From contig CANIMM010000002.1 in NCBI GenBank assembly GCA_947468255.1, forward strand, positions 1 to 34,668: a stretch of DNA of 34,668 nt, in the 5' to 3' direction. Positions 24,280-32,245 of the stretch are shown here, piece after piece. This DNA comes from Chitinophagaceae bacterium (lineage in GTDB: Bacteria; Bacteroidota; Bacteroidia; Chitinophagales; Chitinophagaceae). The position numbers and the translations under genes are program-made. The stretch's first letter is position 1. Every line of letters starts with the position of its first letter. A model generated the notes under the pieces. It was given only the letters and a program-made list of their open reading frames with translations. It was not told where the DNA came from and made no database searches.

Positions 24280-25257
24280 ATGGAAAATAAATTTGTACCC
24301 GTAATGATTACGCCTTTTAATTTAAAGGCAAAGCTAGATTTTGATGTCGTTTCAAAACTAATTGATTTTTATTTAGCCGCTGGCGTCAAAGGTTTTTTTG
24401 CCAATTGCTTAAGTAGCGAGATGTACAGCTTAACCGAAGACGAACGTCTGGAGTTGACTAGTTTTATTGTAAAATATGTTCGAGGAAGAGTGCCAATTGT
24501 GGCTACCGGTTCTTTTGGCTTAACCATTGAAGACAAAGCAATTTTTGCAAAGAAAATATACGATACGGGCATCGATGCAGTGATTTTAATCACTGGTCAT
24601 TTTGCCAATATTGAAGATAGTGATGAAGTGCTACTTCGGAATTTTAATCGGATGCTTGAACTTTCTCCAGGAATTCCGTTCGGATTGTATGAATGCCCAG
24701 CGCCTTATAAACGAATTCTAACTGCAAATGTTTTTAAAAAATTGGTAGAAACGGGGAGGTTTATTTATCATAAAGATACTTCCATTGAAAAGGAACAAGT
24801 ATTAGCAAAGCTCACTATTTTAAAAGAGAGTGGCAATACCCAATTTGAATTTTTTGATGCTCATACGCCTAATACATCCTTTGTGATGCGAAATGGCGGA
24901 AAAGGAATGAGCGCTATCTCTGGAAATTTTTATCCTGAAATTCTGGTTTGGATGGTGAATAATGCTGCGAATCCAGCTATGAAAGAGAAAGTGGATTGGT
25001 TGCAAAATGAGTTGATACAGGTAGACCCTTTAATCCATGTTGCATACCCGATGAGTGCTAAGTATTTTTTAGCCAAAAGAGGATTGCCTATTCGTACAAT
25101 CAGTCGTGCGCATGTTTTAGAATTAACTCCAGCACAAAAAGTAACTCTAGATGAGATTCACCAAAAGTTTTTAGGTTGGTGTGATACTTTGGGAATTGAA
25201 AAAGTAGCAATTGAATCCATTATAGCCCCCAAAGTATTTCAAGATCCAGCGATTTAA
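24280..25257 (+). CDS. DapA/NanA-family lyase or synthase (dihydrodipicolinate synthase superfamily)
   Basis: 325 residues. A class I aldolase TIM barrel: start VPVMITPFN, Tyr137 in FGLYECPAP (proton relay) and Schiff-base Lys165 in FIYHKDTS. The usual GTTGE loop reads CLSSE (43-47), so the hydroxyl pair is Ser-Ser rather than Thr-Thr. Family members include DapA, N-acetylneuraminate lyase, 2-keto-3-deoxy-sugar-acid aldolases and hydroxyproline-pathway deaminases. The partner symporter and AraC gene argue for a catabolic role and against lysine synthesis. No other sialic-acid gene (nanE, nagA) is near. Ends at a strong hairpin terminator. Confidence 0.85.
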   Translation: MENKFVPVMITPFNLKAKLDFDVVSKLIDFYLAAGVKGFFANCLSSEMYSLTEDERLELTSFIVKYVRGRVPIVATGSFGLTIEDKAIFAKKIYDTGIDAVILITGHFANIEDSDEVLLRNFNRMLELSPGIPFGLYECPAPYKRILTANVFKKLVETGRFIYHKDTSIEKEQVLAKLTILKESGNTQFEFFDAHTPNTSFVMRNGGKGMSAISGNFYPEILVWMVNNAANPAMKEKVDWLQNELIQVDPLIHVAYPMSAKYFLAKRGLPIRTISRAHVLELTPAQKVTLDEIHQKFLGWCDTLGIEKVAIESIIAPKVFQDPAI

Positions 25258-25276
25258 AAATTGGCAAGCTATTTCA

Positions 25277-25312
25277 CAAAAGCCCGATTGTTATTGAACA
25301 ATCGGGCTTTTG
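25277..25312. terminator. Bidirectional terminator between the lyase gene and mgtE
   Basis: A perfect 16-bp stem (25277-25292 with 25297-25312), loop ATTG, with AAAAGCCCG/CGGGCTTTT arms that give a T-stretch in both directions. It lies between convergent genes, 19 bp past the lyase stop. Confidence 0.92.
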
Positions 25313-25368
25313 TAATCCCATTAATTAATTATCCGTTATTTAAAATGTATTTGCTTGGTTGCTGGATT

Positions 25369-26760
25369 TTACAAAAGAATGCCCTTTAAAAAAAGATAGG
25401 CTACGGAAAAATAAATAATCAATCCGGTAACGTCAACGAGTGTAGCGACAAAAGGGGCCGAGCTAACGGCAGGATCGGCACCTAGCCTTTTTAAAATCAG
25501 TGGCAACATCGAGCCCGTTAAAGTACCCCAAAGTACTACGCCAATTAATGAAATTCCAACGGTAAAGCCTATTAGGTAATAATGTGTTCCATATACATTG
25601 GGTAAAAACTTAGACCAGAATACTACCCTCGTAAACCCAATAATGCCCAGCACAGAGCCTAGCATGAGCCCCTGGATGACTTCTCTGCGCATGACTCTCC
25701 ACCAGTTGGCGAGCGTGATTTCACCTACTGCCATTGCCTGTATGATCAAAGTGGAAGCTTGCGATCCGGTATTGCCTCCGCTGGAGATAATGAGCGGAAT
25801 AAATAATGCCAATACAACGGCCTTTTGAATTTCACCTTCAAAAAAGCCCATTGCCGTAGCCGTAAACATTTCACCTATAAAAAGAATGGTGAGCCATCCC
25901 ACTCTTTTTTTAAATAATTTAAAAATTGGCATGTCGAGATAAGGTTCGTCCAACGCTTGGGTACCCCCCATTTTTTGCATGTCCTCGCTAAACTCTTCAT
26001 TGGCCACCCAAAGCACATCATCAATGGTAACAATACCCAGCAGTTTATTACTCTTGCTCACAACGGGTAAGGCTACCCGATTATTCATTTTAAATGCTTC
26101 GTTGGCTACCTCTTGGTCATCATCGGCATGCAGTGCAATGAACCTTCCGTCCATTAGCTCATCTACCCGTTTGTCGGGACCTGCCATGATGAAATCCTTT
26201 ATGCGGATATCATCCAGCAATTCGCCTTTATCATTGATTACATAGATCACATCAATGGTTTCGCTGTTTTTTGCATATTTGCGAATGGTGTTTAAAACAT
26301 CCTCCACGGTATCATGTTCATAAATATAAATGTAGTCGGGTGTCATTAGCCTTCCTACACTTCCTTCGGGATAGCCCAGTAATGAAAGGGTAACTTTTCT
26401 TTCTTCAGGATTTAATGCTTTTACCAATTCCCGCACTGCATTACCCGGTAGTTCACTTAAAAAAGAAGTTCGGTCATCCGGAGGCAACTCATTGAGCAAC
26501 TCGGCGGTTTTAAAAGGCGGTAACGTTTTAATGATCTTTTTTTGGGTGGGCAGTTCCAATATTTTAAAAACACTGGCAGCCCGATGCAAGGAAAGGTGAC
26601 TGATAATCTGGCTTTCATAATTTTCATTCTCATAAATAAGATTGGCCACATCACTGATATTCTGGTCATTCAAAAAATCCTGAATCCGTAATATATCTTC
26701 TGAGGCAATCGCTTCCTCGAATTTTTGTTGCAGTGTTATTTGATCTAATTCAAGCGACAT
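25369..26760 (-). CDS. mgtE: Magnesium transporter MgtE
   Basis: 463 residues, normal length. The cytoplasmic N-terminal superhelical domain (about 1-130, with LPPFKTAELLNELPPDDRTSFL) is followed by two CBS domains (about 135-260, MTPDYIYIYEHDTVEDVL and VALPVVSKSNKLLGIVTIDDVL) and five membrane segments. The signature SSGGNTGSQASTLIIQAMA lines the pore. It imports Mg2+ at the inner membrane, gated by Mg2+ bound to the N and CBS domains. The gene is monocistronic by position and faces the bidirectional terminator. Confidence 0.96.
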   Translation of the reverse strand: MSLELDQITLQQKFEEAIASEDILRIQDFLNDQNISDVANLIYENENYESQIISHLSLHRAASVFKILELPTQKKIIKTLPPFKTAELLNELPPDDRTSFLSELPGNAVRELVKALNPEERKVTLSLLGYPEGSVGRLMTPDYIYIYEHDTVEDVLNTIRKYAKNSETIDVIYVINDKGELLDDIRIKDFIMAGPDKRVDELMDGRFIALHADDDQEVANEAFKMNNRVALPVVSKSNKLLGIVTIDDVLWVANEEFSEDMQKMGGTQALDEPYLDMPIFKLFKKRVGWLTILFIGEMFTATAMGFFEGEIQKAVVLALFIPLIISSGGNTGSQASTLIIQAMAVGEITLANWWRVMRREVIQGLMLGSVLGIIGFTRVVFWSKFLPNVYGTHYYLIGFTVGISLIGVVLWGTLTGSMLPLILKRLGADPAVSSAPFVATLVDVTGLIIYFSVAYLFLKGILL

Positions 26761-26807
26761 CTTATTTATTTTTGTGGTAAACTATTAAGGGAGCGATTTT
26801 TAAGTAA

Positions 26808-26870
26808 TTCACCAGATTCGGAAGTTGGTGAACAATCAATGAAGCAAGCATTCATTGTAAAATTGATTGT
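26808..26870. other. Hairpin-rich stretch in the mgtE/SET divergent gap
   Basis: TTCACCA (26808-26814) pairs with TGGTGAA (26826-26832). Next to it, ACAATCAA (26832-26839) pairs with TTGATTGT (26863-26870), and CAATGAA (26837-26843) pairs with TTCATTG (26851-26857). The last two share bases 26837-26839, so they compete. This could be a regulatory leader of mgtE; no known riboswitch class is recognised. Confidence 0.35.
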
Positions 26871-26940
26871 TTATTCCTCCAAGTGTAACTCCTAAAATAA
26901 CTATCTTGCAAATTACAATTTTTACTTTTAATTCAATGTT

Positions 26941-27330
26941 ATGCTGAAACCTTATTTATTTGTTGATAAAACAGATTCGATGGGAAGAGGTGTTTATACA
27001 GCAGAAACGATTGCTGAAAACACCGTAGTCGAAGTGTCACCGGTGATTGTGATGAGTGGCGATGACCGGATCCATTTGGATAAAACAGCCTTGCACGATT
27101 ATATTTTTGAATGGGGAGCGCTAAAAGACAAATGCTGTATGTCATTGGGGCTGGTGCCGATTTATAACCATAGCTATCAAAGTAATTGCGAATATTTTAT
27201 GAATTATGACGAGGATGTCATTCTTGTAAAAACAGTGCGCCTCATTGAAAAGGGAGAAGAGCTCACCATCAATTATAATGGCGACTGGGATGATAAGACA
27301 AAAATATGGTTTGACGCAGTAGAGGGTTGA
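26941..27330 (+). CDS. Small SET-domain protein
   Basis: 129 residues, essentially a bare SET domain. Seen: GRGVYTAETI (15-24), YNHSYQSNCEYF (75-86, the pseudoknot NHS and the NC segment that binds S-adenosylmethionine and substrate) and KGEELTINYNGDW (104-116, the GEELTINY signature). SET proteins methylate lysines; in bacteria the targets are mostly unknown and may be ribosomal or nucleoid proteins. No post-SET cysteine cluster. The TGA stop runs straight into a GGTCAAT/GGTGAAT array. Confidence 0.9.
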   Translation: MLKPYLFVDKTDSMGRGVYTAETIAENTVVEVSPVIVMSGDDRIHLDKTALHDYIFEWGALKDKCCMSLGLVPIYNHSYQSNCEYFMNYDEDVILVKTVRLIEKGEELTINYNGDWDDKTKIWFDAVEG

Positions 27331-27344
27331 TGGTCAATGGTGAA
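27330..27344 (+). repeat. Heptamer array, left arm of intergenic element 2
   Basis: ATGGTCAATGGTGAA begins on the last base of the SET-gene stop. It is a perfect inverted complement of 27467-27481, which begins right after the stop of the opposing gene. Confidence 0.8.
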
Positions 27345-27424
27345 ATTGATAACGGATAGTTGATAACTGATAGTGTGCTGGATGAATTAGCATAATAGTT
27401 CAGAAGCAGCAAGCTGGCCAAATT

Positions 27425-27481
27425 TTCACCATTCACCATTCACAATTGCCCATTCACCATTGACCATTCACCATTGACCAT
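27425..27481 (-). repeat. Heptamer array, right arm of intergenic element 2
   Basis: ATTCACC and ATTGACC units with some variants (CACAATTGCCC), including two exact copies of the 14-mer ATTCACCATTGACC (27452-27465 and 27466-27479). It abuts the stop codon of the minus-strand oxidoreductase gene at 27482-27484. Confidence 0.88.
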
Positions 27482-28525
27482 TCACAATTCAATCACTTTC
27501 TTTTCTTGGCAACTTAGTAATGCTGCCTCAATAATGCGCATGATGCCGATACCTTCTTCGGCGGTTACTGGCATTGGTTGATTATTTGTTATGGCTTTGT
27601 ATACGCCATCATAGTAGTCATAATAGTTACCTTTCAGTGATTCTACCTGCTCCCTAATAATTTGCCCATCTTTTTCGGTATGCAATAAACCTCGTTCCGA
27701 TGCTGGTTCTGTTCCCCAGTCGGTGGTATTGGGTATTTTACCGGCCAATAAATCGGCTTCTTGCACATCGGTTCTGTTTTTTAAAAAAGACCCTTTTGTT
27801 CCATGAACAATAAAACTGGCAAGCGGCTCCCTTACAAATACCCCGCTTTTTAATCGCACGCTGCAATCAGGATAATACAGGAGCAAATCAAACCAGTCAT
27901 CCACCAAAGATTCGGGCCGGGTGATTCGGATCTCTGCAAAAACAGCTTGCGGAAACCCAAATAAACAAATCGCACTATCGATGATATGGGGTCCAAGATC
28001 TTTTAGCAAACCTGACCCGGCGCTTTGAATTTCTTTGTGCGGCTTTGGATTGAGTAGGGGTTTATATCGGTCGTAATGAATTTCTGCTTCTACTATTTTG
28101 CCTAGCCAGCCTTCTGAAATTATTTTCTTTACCGTTCTAAAATCACTGTCAAAGCGCCTATTTTGATAAACGGATATTTTTTTATTTACCTTCTCAGCAA
28201 TGTCTTTCAGCTCTACCGCTTCTGCAACGGTTGTTGTAAAAGCTTTTTCTACCACCACGTGTTTGCCAGCTTGTAAAGCTTTTTTTGCATATTCGTAATG
28301 GGTAGCAGTGGGGGTATTCACCACTACCAAGTCAATTGATTCGTCTTCTAGAATGGCTTCCAGTGAGGGGTAGGAATTCACTCCCGGATAAAACTCGCCA
28401 ATGATTTTCTTGCTTCTTTCCCATGCACCCGCGAGTTGAAAGCCGGGGTGAGCTTGTATAAATGGCGCATGAAATAATTTACCAGACATACCGAACGACA
28501 GGAGGGCAGTTTTTATGGAAGGCAT
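27482..28525 (-). CDS. Gfo/Idh/MocA oxidoreductase, IolW/YdgJ-like
   Basis: 347 residues, cytoplasmic. Start KTALLSFGMSGKLFHAPFI is the variant Rossmann motif of the YdgJ/IolW group (NADP-dependent scyllo-inositol dehydrogenases and relatives). Further group features are VYQNRRFDSDF, GKIVEAEIHYDRYKP, DLGPHIIDSAI and FIVHGTKGSFLK. The family signature EKP reads EKA here (93-95): the lysine is kept and the proline replaced. It is not in the sugar operon, and substrate cannot be read from the sequence. The stop codon lies at the edge of heptamer element 2. Confidence 0.87.
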   Translation of the reverse strand: MPSIKTALLSFGMSGKLFHAPFIQAHPGFQLAGAWERSKKIIGEFYPGVNSYPSLEAILEDESIDLVVVNTPTATHYEYAKKALQAGKHVVVEKAFTTTVAEAVELKDIAEKVNKKISVYQNRRFDSDFRTVKKIISEGWLGKIVEAEIHYDRYKPLLNPKPHKEIQSAGSGLLKDLGPHIIDSAICLFGFPQAVFAEIRITRPESLVDDWFDLLLYYPDCSVRLKSGVFVREPLASFIVHGTKGSFLKNRTDVQEADLLAGKIPNTTDWGTEPASERGLLHTEKDGQIIREQVESLKGNYYDYYDGVYKAITNNQPMPVTAEEGIGIMRIIEAALLSCQEKKVIEL

Positions 28526-28654
28526 ATTTTTTAATTTTAATATAGGGTGAAAAATTAATTGGCGGCAATCTCTTTAGTTTGAACACGGTTGATAAAAGGG
28601 GCTGCAACACGAATATTTAAAGGCATTTTCAACTAGCGAAGTCCATAGTTTACC

Positions 28655-29077
28655 TTAAAGTAATTGAAGTCCATAATGACCAATCAATGTAAATAAGACA
28701 CAACGCGTCACAACACCGATGCAACACCAGGTTATGAGCTTGCTAAGATTTGCGTTTAGCCCAACTCCCACCGCAATGCTTATCGGTGCACCAACGGCCA
28801 TGGTACCTAAAAATCCCAATCCGATAATGCCATATTTATTCCAAATTTTATTGGCTATCGGATGATTGTTTTTTTTCTTTTCTACTATTTTATTTTTGAA
28901 AATCAAACCCCTAATCTTGTTGCCTAAAAACGCGGTAACAAAAACGCCTGTTAGTCCCCCAATCACACTCGAGAAAAAAATCGTCCATGGCGACAAACCT
29001 AATACAAATCCAGCCGGTATGGCTGCGTATATTTCAAATGTTGCGAGTCCGGCAACGGTAAGTATTTTAACAATCAT
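28655..29077 (-). CDS. Small integral membrane protein, small multidrug export-like
   Basis: 140 residues from the ATG at 29077; a GTG at 29104 would add nine. About four hydrophobic segments: LTVAGLATFEIYAAIPAGFVLGL, IFFSSVIGGLTGVFVTAFLG, then after a basic loop (KNKIVEKKKNNH) GIIGLGFLGTMAVGAPISIAVGVGL and WCCIGVVTRCVLFTLIGHYG. The early glutamate followed by AAIPAGFVLGL and the GAP motif resemble the 'putative small multi-drug export protein' family. The transported compound is unknown. It stands alone between the oxidoreductase and aconitase genes. Confidence 0.65.
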   Translation of the reverse strand: MIVKILTVAGLATFEIYAAIPAGFVLGLSPWTIFFSSVIGGLTGVFVTAFLGNKIRGLIFKNKIVEKKKNNHPIANKIWNKYGIIGLGFLGTMAVGAPISIAVGVGLNANLSKLITWCCIGVVTRCVLFTLIGHYGLQLL

Positions 29078-29243
29078 ATGGGGATATTCAATTTTAAATG
29101 ACACATGAAATTAGTTGAATCGCATCGTTAAAAATACATAAGTGAGAACTAATTTTTGAAAAGGTGTTTTTTGACTTACAGCTTCTTCACTTTTTGGAGC
29201 TTAAAGGAAAACCTGCGGTAGTGATTTGCAGGATGTAAAATAA

Positions 29244-29277
29244 AACAGGCGAAACCCCAGAAAGAGTTTCGCCTGTT
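29244..29277 (-). terminator. Terminator of the aconitase gene
   Basis: A perfect 12-bp stem (29244-29255 with 29266-29277), AACAGGCGAAAC/GTTTCGCCTGTT, with a 10-base loop. On the minus strand it is followed by TTATTTTA. It begins 17 bp after the aconitase stop. Confidence 0.85.
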
Positions 29278-29293
29278 ATTATAAAATGGATTC

Positions 29294-31567
29294 TTATTTG
29301 CTTGCGGCAAATTCCTTTCTAATAATATTCAATGCACCACCTGCCTTAAACCACTCAATTTGTTGCTCATTGTAGGTATGGTTTACCTGTATGGTTTGGC
29401 TGCTACCATCTGCATGGTGCAATACCAATTGTAGCGGTTGATTGGCTGCAAATATTTCCAATCCTATGATATCAATGGTATCATCTTCCTGTATTGCATT
29501 GTAATCTTCCTTGTTTTCGAAGGTAAGACCCAGCATACCTTGTTTTTTCAAATTGGTTTCGTGGATACGGGCAAATGATTTTACCAATACGGCACGTACA
29601 CCTAGGTGGCGCGGCTCCATGGCAGCATGTTCTCTTGAAGAACCTTCTCCATAGTTTTCGTCACCTACAACGATTGATCCAATGCCTGCTGCTTTATATG
29701 CTCTTTGAGTGGTAGGCACAGTGCCGTACACACCAGTCAGCTGATTTTTAACAAGGTCGGTTTTTTCATTAAAAAAGTTGATGGCACCAATCAGCATATT
29801 GTTGCTGATATTATCCAAATGCCCCCTAAATTTAAGCCATGGACCTGCCATACTGATATGGTCGGTAGTACACTTTCCTTTAGCCTTGATCAATAATTTT
29901 AATCCTTTGAGGTCCTTTCCTTCCCATGCGGCAAAAGGATCCAAGAGTTGCAGGCGTTTACTTTCTGCAGCAACCAATACTTGGATTGTACTGCCATCCT
30001 TGGCAGGAGCCTGGTAACCGGCATCTTCTGCATCAAATCCCTTCAGTGGTAATTCAAAACCAGTTGGAGGGTCCAGCTTTACCTGCTCGCCTTTATCATT
30101 GGTAAGGGTATCGGTAAGTGGATTAAATGTAAGGTCACCTGCAATTGCCATAGCGGTCACAATCTCAGGACTTCCTACAAAAGCAAATGTATTGGGATTG
30201 CCATCTGCGCGTTTGGCAAAATTCCGGTTGAATGAATGTACAATGGTATTTCTTTCTGCTTTTTCTGCACCAACCCTAGCCCACATACCGATACAAGGCC
30301 CGCAGGCATTTGCAAAAACGGTAGCACCTACTTTGTCAAATACGCCCAAAAATCCGTCTCTTTCAATGGTGTAGCGAACCAGCTCACTACCAGGGGTAAT
30401 TGAAAATTGAGCGGTTAGTTTTAGTCCCTTGTCTATTACTTGTTGCGCTAAACTTACGGCTCTGCTGATATCTTCATAAGAAGAATTGGTACAGCTGCCA
30501 ATCAACCCTACTTCTATTTTAGTAGGCCATCCATTGGCTTGGGCGGCTGCTTTCATTTGTGAAATGGGCGTAGCTAGATCTGGAGTAAAGGGTCCGTTTA
30601 AATGCGGCTCCAGGGTGTTAAGGTCGATTTCGATTACTTCGTCAAAGTATAGTTCCGGATGGGCGTATACTTCCTTATCTCCGGTTAAATGTTCTGCGAT
30701 GGCATCAGCGGCGTTGGCAATTTCCTCGCGGCCAGTTGCTTTCAGATACCGGCTCATGCTGGCATCATATCCAAAAGTGGAAGTGGTGGCGCCTACTTCG
30801 GCACCCATATTGCAAATGGTTCCTTTTCCAGTACAACTCATGCTGGTAGCGCCTTCTCCAAAATATTCCACTACTGCTCCTGTTCCACCTTTTACTGTAA
30901 GAATGCCGGCTACCTTTAAGATGACATCTTTAGGAGCAGCCCAGCCATTTAGTTTACCGGTTAATTTAATACCGATTAGTTTGGGCATTTTTAATTCCCA
31001 GGCAAGGCCCGCCATCACATCACAGGCATCAGCACCACCTACACCAATGGCGATCATACCTAGTCCGCCTGCATTAACAGTATGGCTATCTGTACCAATC
31101 ATCATTCCACCGGGAAAGGCATAGTTTTCTAACACAACTTGGTGAATAATTCCAGCACCCGGTTTCCAAAAACCAATTCCATATTTATTGCTTACCGAAG
31201 CTAAAAAATCATATACCTCACTGCTTTCGGTAACAGCTCTGGTAAGATCGGTCTTGCTATTTACTTTTGCTTCTATCAAATGATCACAATGCACGGTACT
31301 GGGAACCGCTACCTGACTTCTACCACTTTGCATAAACTGTAGCAATGCCATTTGAGCCGTAGCATCCTGCATCGCAACACGGTCTGGCGCAAAGTCTACA
31401 TAGCTATTGCCTCTTTCAAAAGCGGCAGTAGCATCTCCCTGCCAAAGATGGGCATACAATATTTTTTCTGTAAGGGTCAAAGGTTTGCCAACAGCTTTGC
31501 GGGCCGCTTCAATTCGGCTCCCAAAATGGGCATATACCTTTTTGATCATTTCAATGTCGAAGGCCAT
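29294..31567 (-). CDS. acn: Aconitate hydratase (mitochondrial-like type)
   Basis: 757 residues. Interconverts citrate and isocitrate in the citric-acid cycle. Iron-sulfur ligands appear in GLIGSCTNSSYED and NACGPCIGMW. Other landmarks: VPSTVHCDHLIEA, IGTDSHTVNAGGLGMIAIGVGGADA and the C-terminal swivel motif GEGSSREHAAMEPRHLG. The length and sequence match the mitochondrial-type aconitase common in Bacteroidota, shorter than AcnA/IRP types and different from AcnB. Single gene, with its own terminator and a divergent PspC-like gene upstream. Confidence 0.96.
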   Translation of the reverse strand: MAFDIEMIKKVYAHFGSRIEAARKAVGKPLTLTEKILYAHLWQGDATAAFERGNSYVDFAPDRVAMQDATAQMALLQFMQSGRSQVAVPSTVHCDHLIEAKVNSKTDLTRAVTESSEVYDFLASVSNKYGIGFWKPGAGIIHQVVLENYAFPGGMMIGTDSHTVNAGGLGMIAIGVGGADACDVMAGLAWELKMPKLIGIKLTGKLNGWAAPKDVILKVAGILTVKGGTGAVVEYFGEGATSMSCTGKGTICNMGAEVGATTSTFGYDASMSRYLKATGREEIANAADAIAEHLTGDKEVYAHPELYFDEVIEIDLNTLEPHLNGPFTPDLATPISQMKAAAQANGWPTKIEVGLIGSCTNSSYEDISRAVSLAQQVIDKGLKLTAQFSITPGSELVRYTIERDGFLGVFDKVGATVFANACGPCIGMWARVGAEKAERNTIVHSFNRNFAKRADGNPNTFAFVGSPEIVTAMAIAGDLTFNPLTDTLTNDKGEQVKLDPPTGFELPLKGFDAEDAGYQAPAKDGSTIQVLVAAESKRLQLLDPFAAWEGKDLKGLKLLIKAKGKCTTDHISMAGPWLKFRGHLDNISNNMLIGAINFFNEKTDLVKNQLTGVYGTVPTTQRAYKAAGIGSIVVGDENYGEGSSREHAAMEPRHLGVRAVLVKSFARIHETNLKKQGMLGLTFENKEDYNAIQEDDTIDIIGLEIFAANQPLQLVLHHADGSSQTIQVNHTYNEQQIEWFKAGGALNIIRKEFAASK

Positions 31568-31686
31568 AATGTCAATTTGAAAATTAGGAAATAGGTAAAG
31601 TTGGTAAAAAAGGCAATTGAAACAAAAAAAGCCATTCAGCTAAATTGGGGAAGCAGTTGGTTTTTATAATTTCAATTTATTTTTTG

Positions 31687-31694
31687 CAAATTTA
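31687..31694 (-). promoter_or_regulatory. Possible -7 box of the aconitase gene
   Basis: On the minus strand this reads TAAATTTG, an exact TAnnTTTG match, about 120 bases before the ATG. No convincing TTG stands at the expected -33 distance. Confidence 0.28.
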
Positions 31695-31772
31695 CAAAAA
31701 ATCAAGTCAGCTTTTAAGAAAAATGCGGGTTTAAATGTATAATAAATCATTATTTACTTGTAAATTAGCTGA

Positions 31773-31994
31773 ATGAAAACTATCCGGCACTTTATTGAAT
31801 GGCATATTTTTGGCGTTTGCACTGCAATAGGGGAGCGATTGGGAATAGCGACTTCAATTATCAGAAAGAATTTTATTTATATTTCTTTTATCACCATGGG
31901 ATCTCCAGTGGTCATCTATCTTTTTATAGCTTTTTGGATGAATATCAAACGGTACATCCTTAATGCTAGGCGAAATCCTGCAAGGTATTTGTAA
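31773..31994 (+). CDS. Small PspC-domain-like membrane protein
   Basis: 73 residues. IEWHIFGVCTAIGERLGIATSIIRKNFIYISFI followed by a hydrophobic segment (MGSPVVIYLFIAFWM) and a basic tail resembles a PspC domain: 'GVC-G-A--G' start, one conserved amphipathic turn and one membrane helix. In other bacteria PspC-type proteins take part in envelope-stress response and toxin-antitoxin-like or anti-sigma functions; none can be assigned here. It is divergent from aconitase. Confidence 0.7.
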   Translation: MKTIRHFIEWHIFGVCTAIGERLGIATSIIRKNFIYISFITMGSPVVIYLFIAFWMNIKRYILNARRNPARYL

Positions 31995-32245
31995 TGCTTT
32001 TCTAATCTGGATGCGTTTTTCGAGTAATGGGTCTAGTTAATTGAGCTTCGGCATATTTGCTCCATCAATTTTAGCCCAGCGGAGTTAGGGTCTGTTTCAA
32101 TGAACAATCTGGCTGAGCCAGTTGCAATCGCTGCCTTTGTAATATATTTCGAGTTGGTCTATTCTTAAAAGCGGAATAGGGTAAATAGGCGTTTTATAAA
32201 GTTATTGCCCTAAGATTTTCACCTTACAATTATCATTTTTCAGTT

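Noticed and set aside
24280..25257. True DapA of lysine synthesis
   Set aside because: Context (AraC, symporter) and the CLSSE loop argue for a catabolic member of the superfamily.
26761..26940. M-box Mg2+ riboswitch for mgtE
   Set aside because: The region is too short and A/T-rich and does not show the conserved M-box helices; only simple hairpins are visible.
30486..31124. Plus-strand frame of 212 codons
   Set aside because: It lies antisense within the clearly real aconitase gene; its composition is that of a shadow frame.
32105..32124. Small hairpin CTGGC-TGA-GCCAG as a terminator or RNA
   Set aside because: Only five to eight pairs with a bulge, no T-run, and not at a gene end; probably chance.
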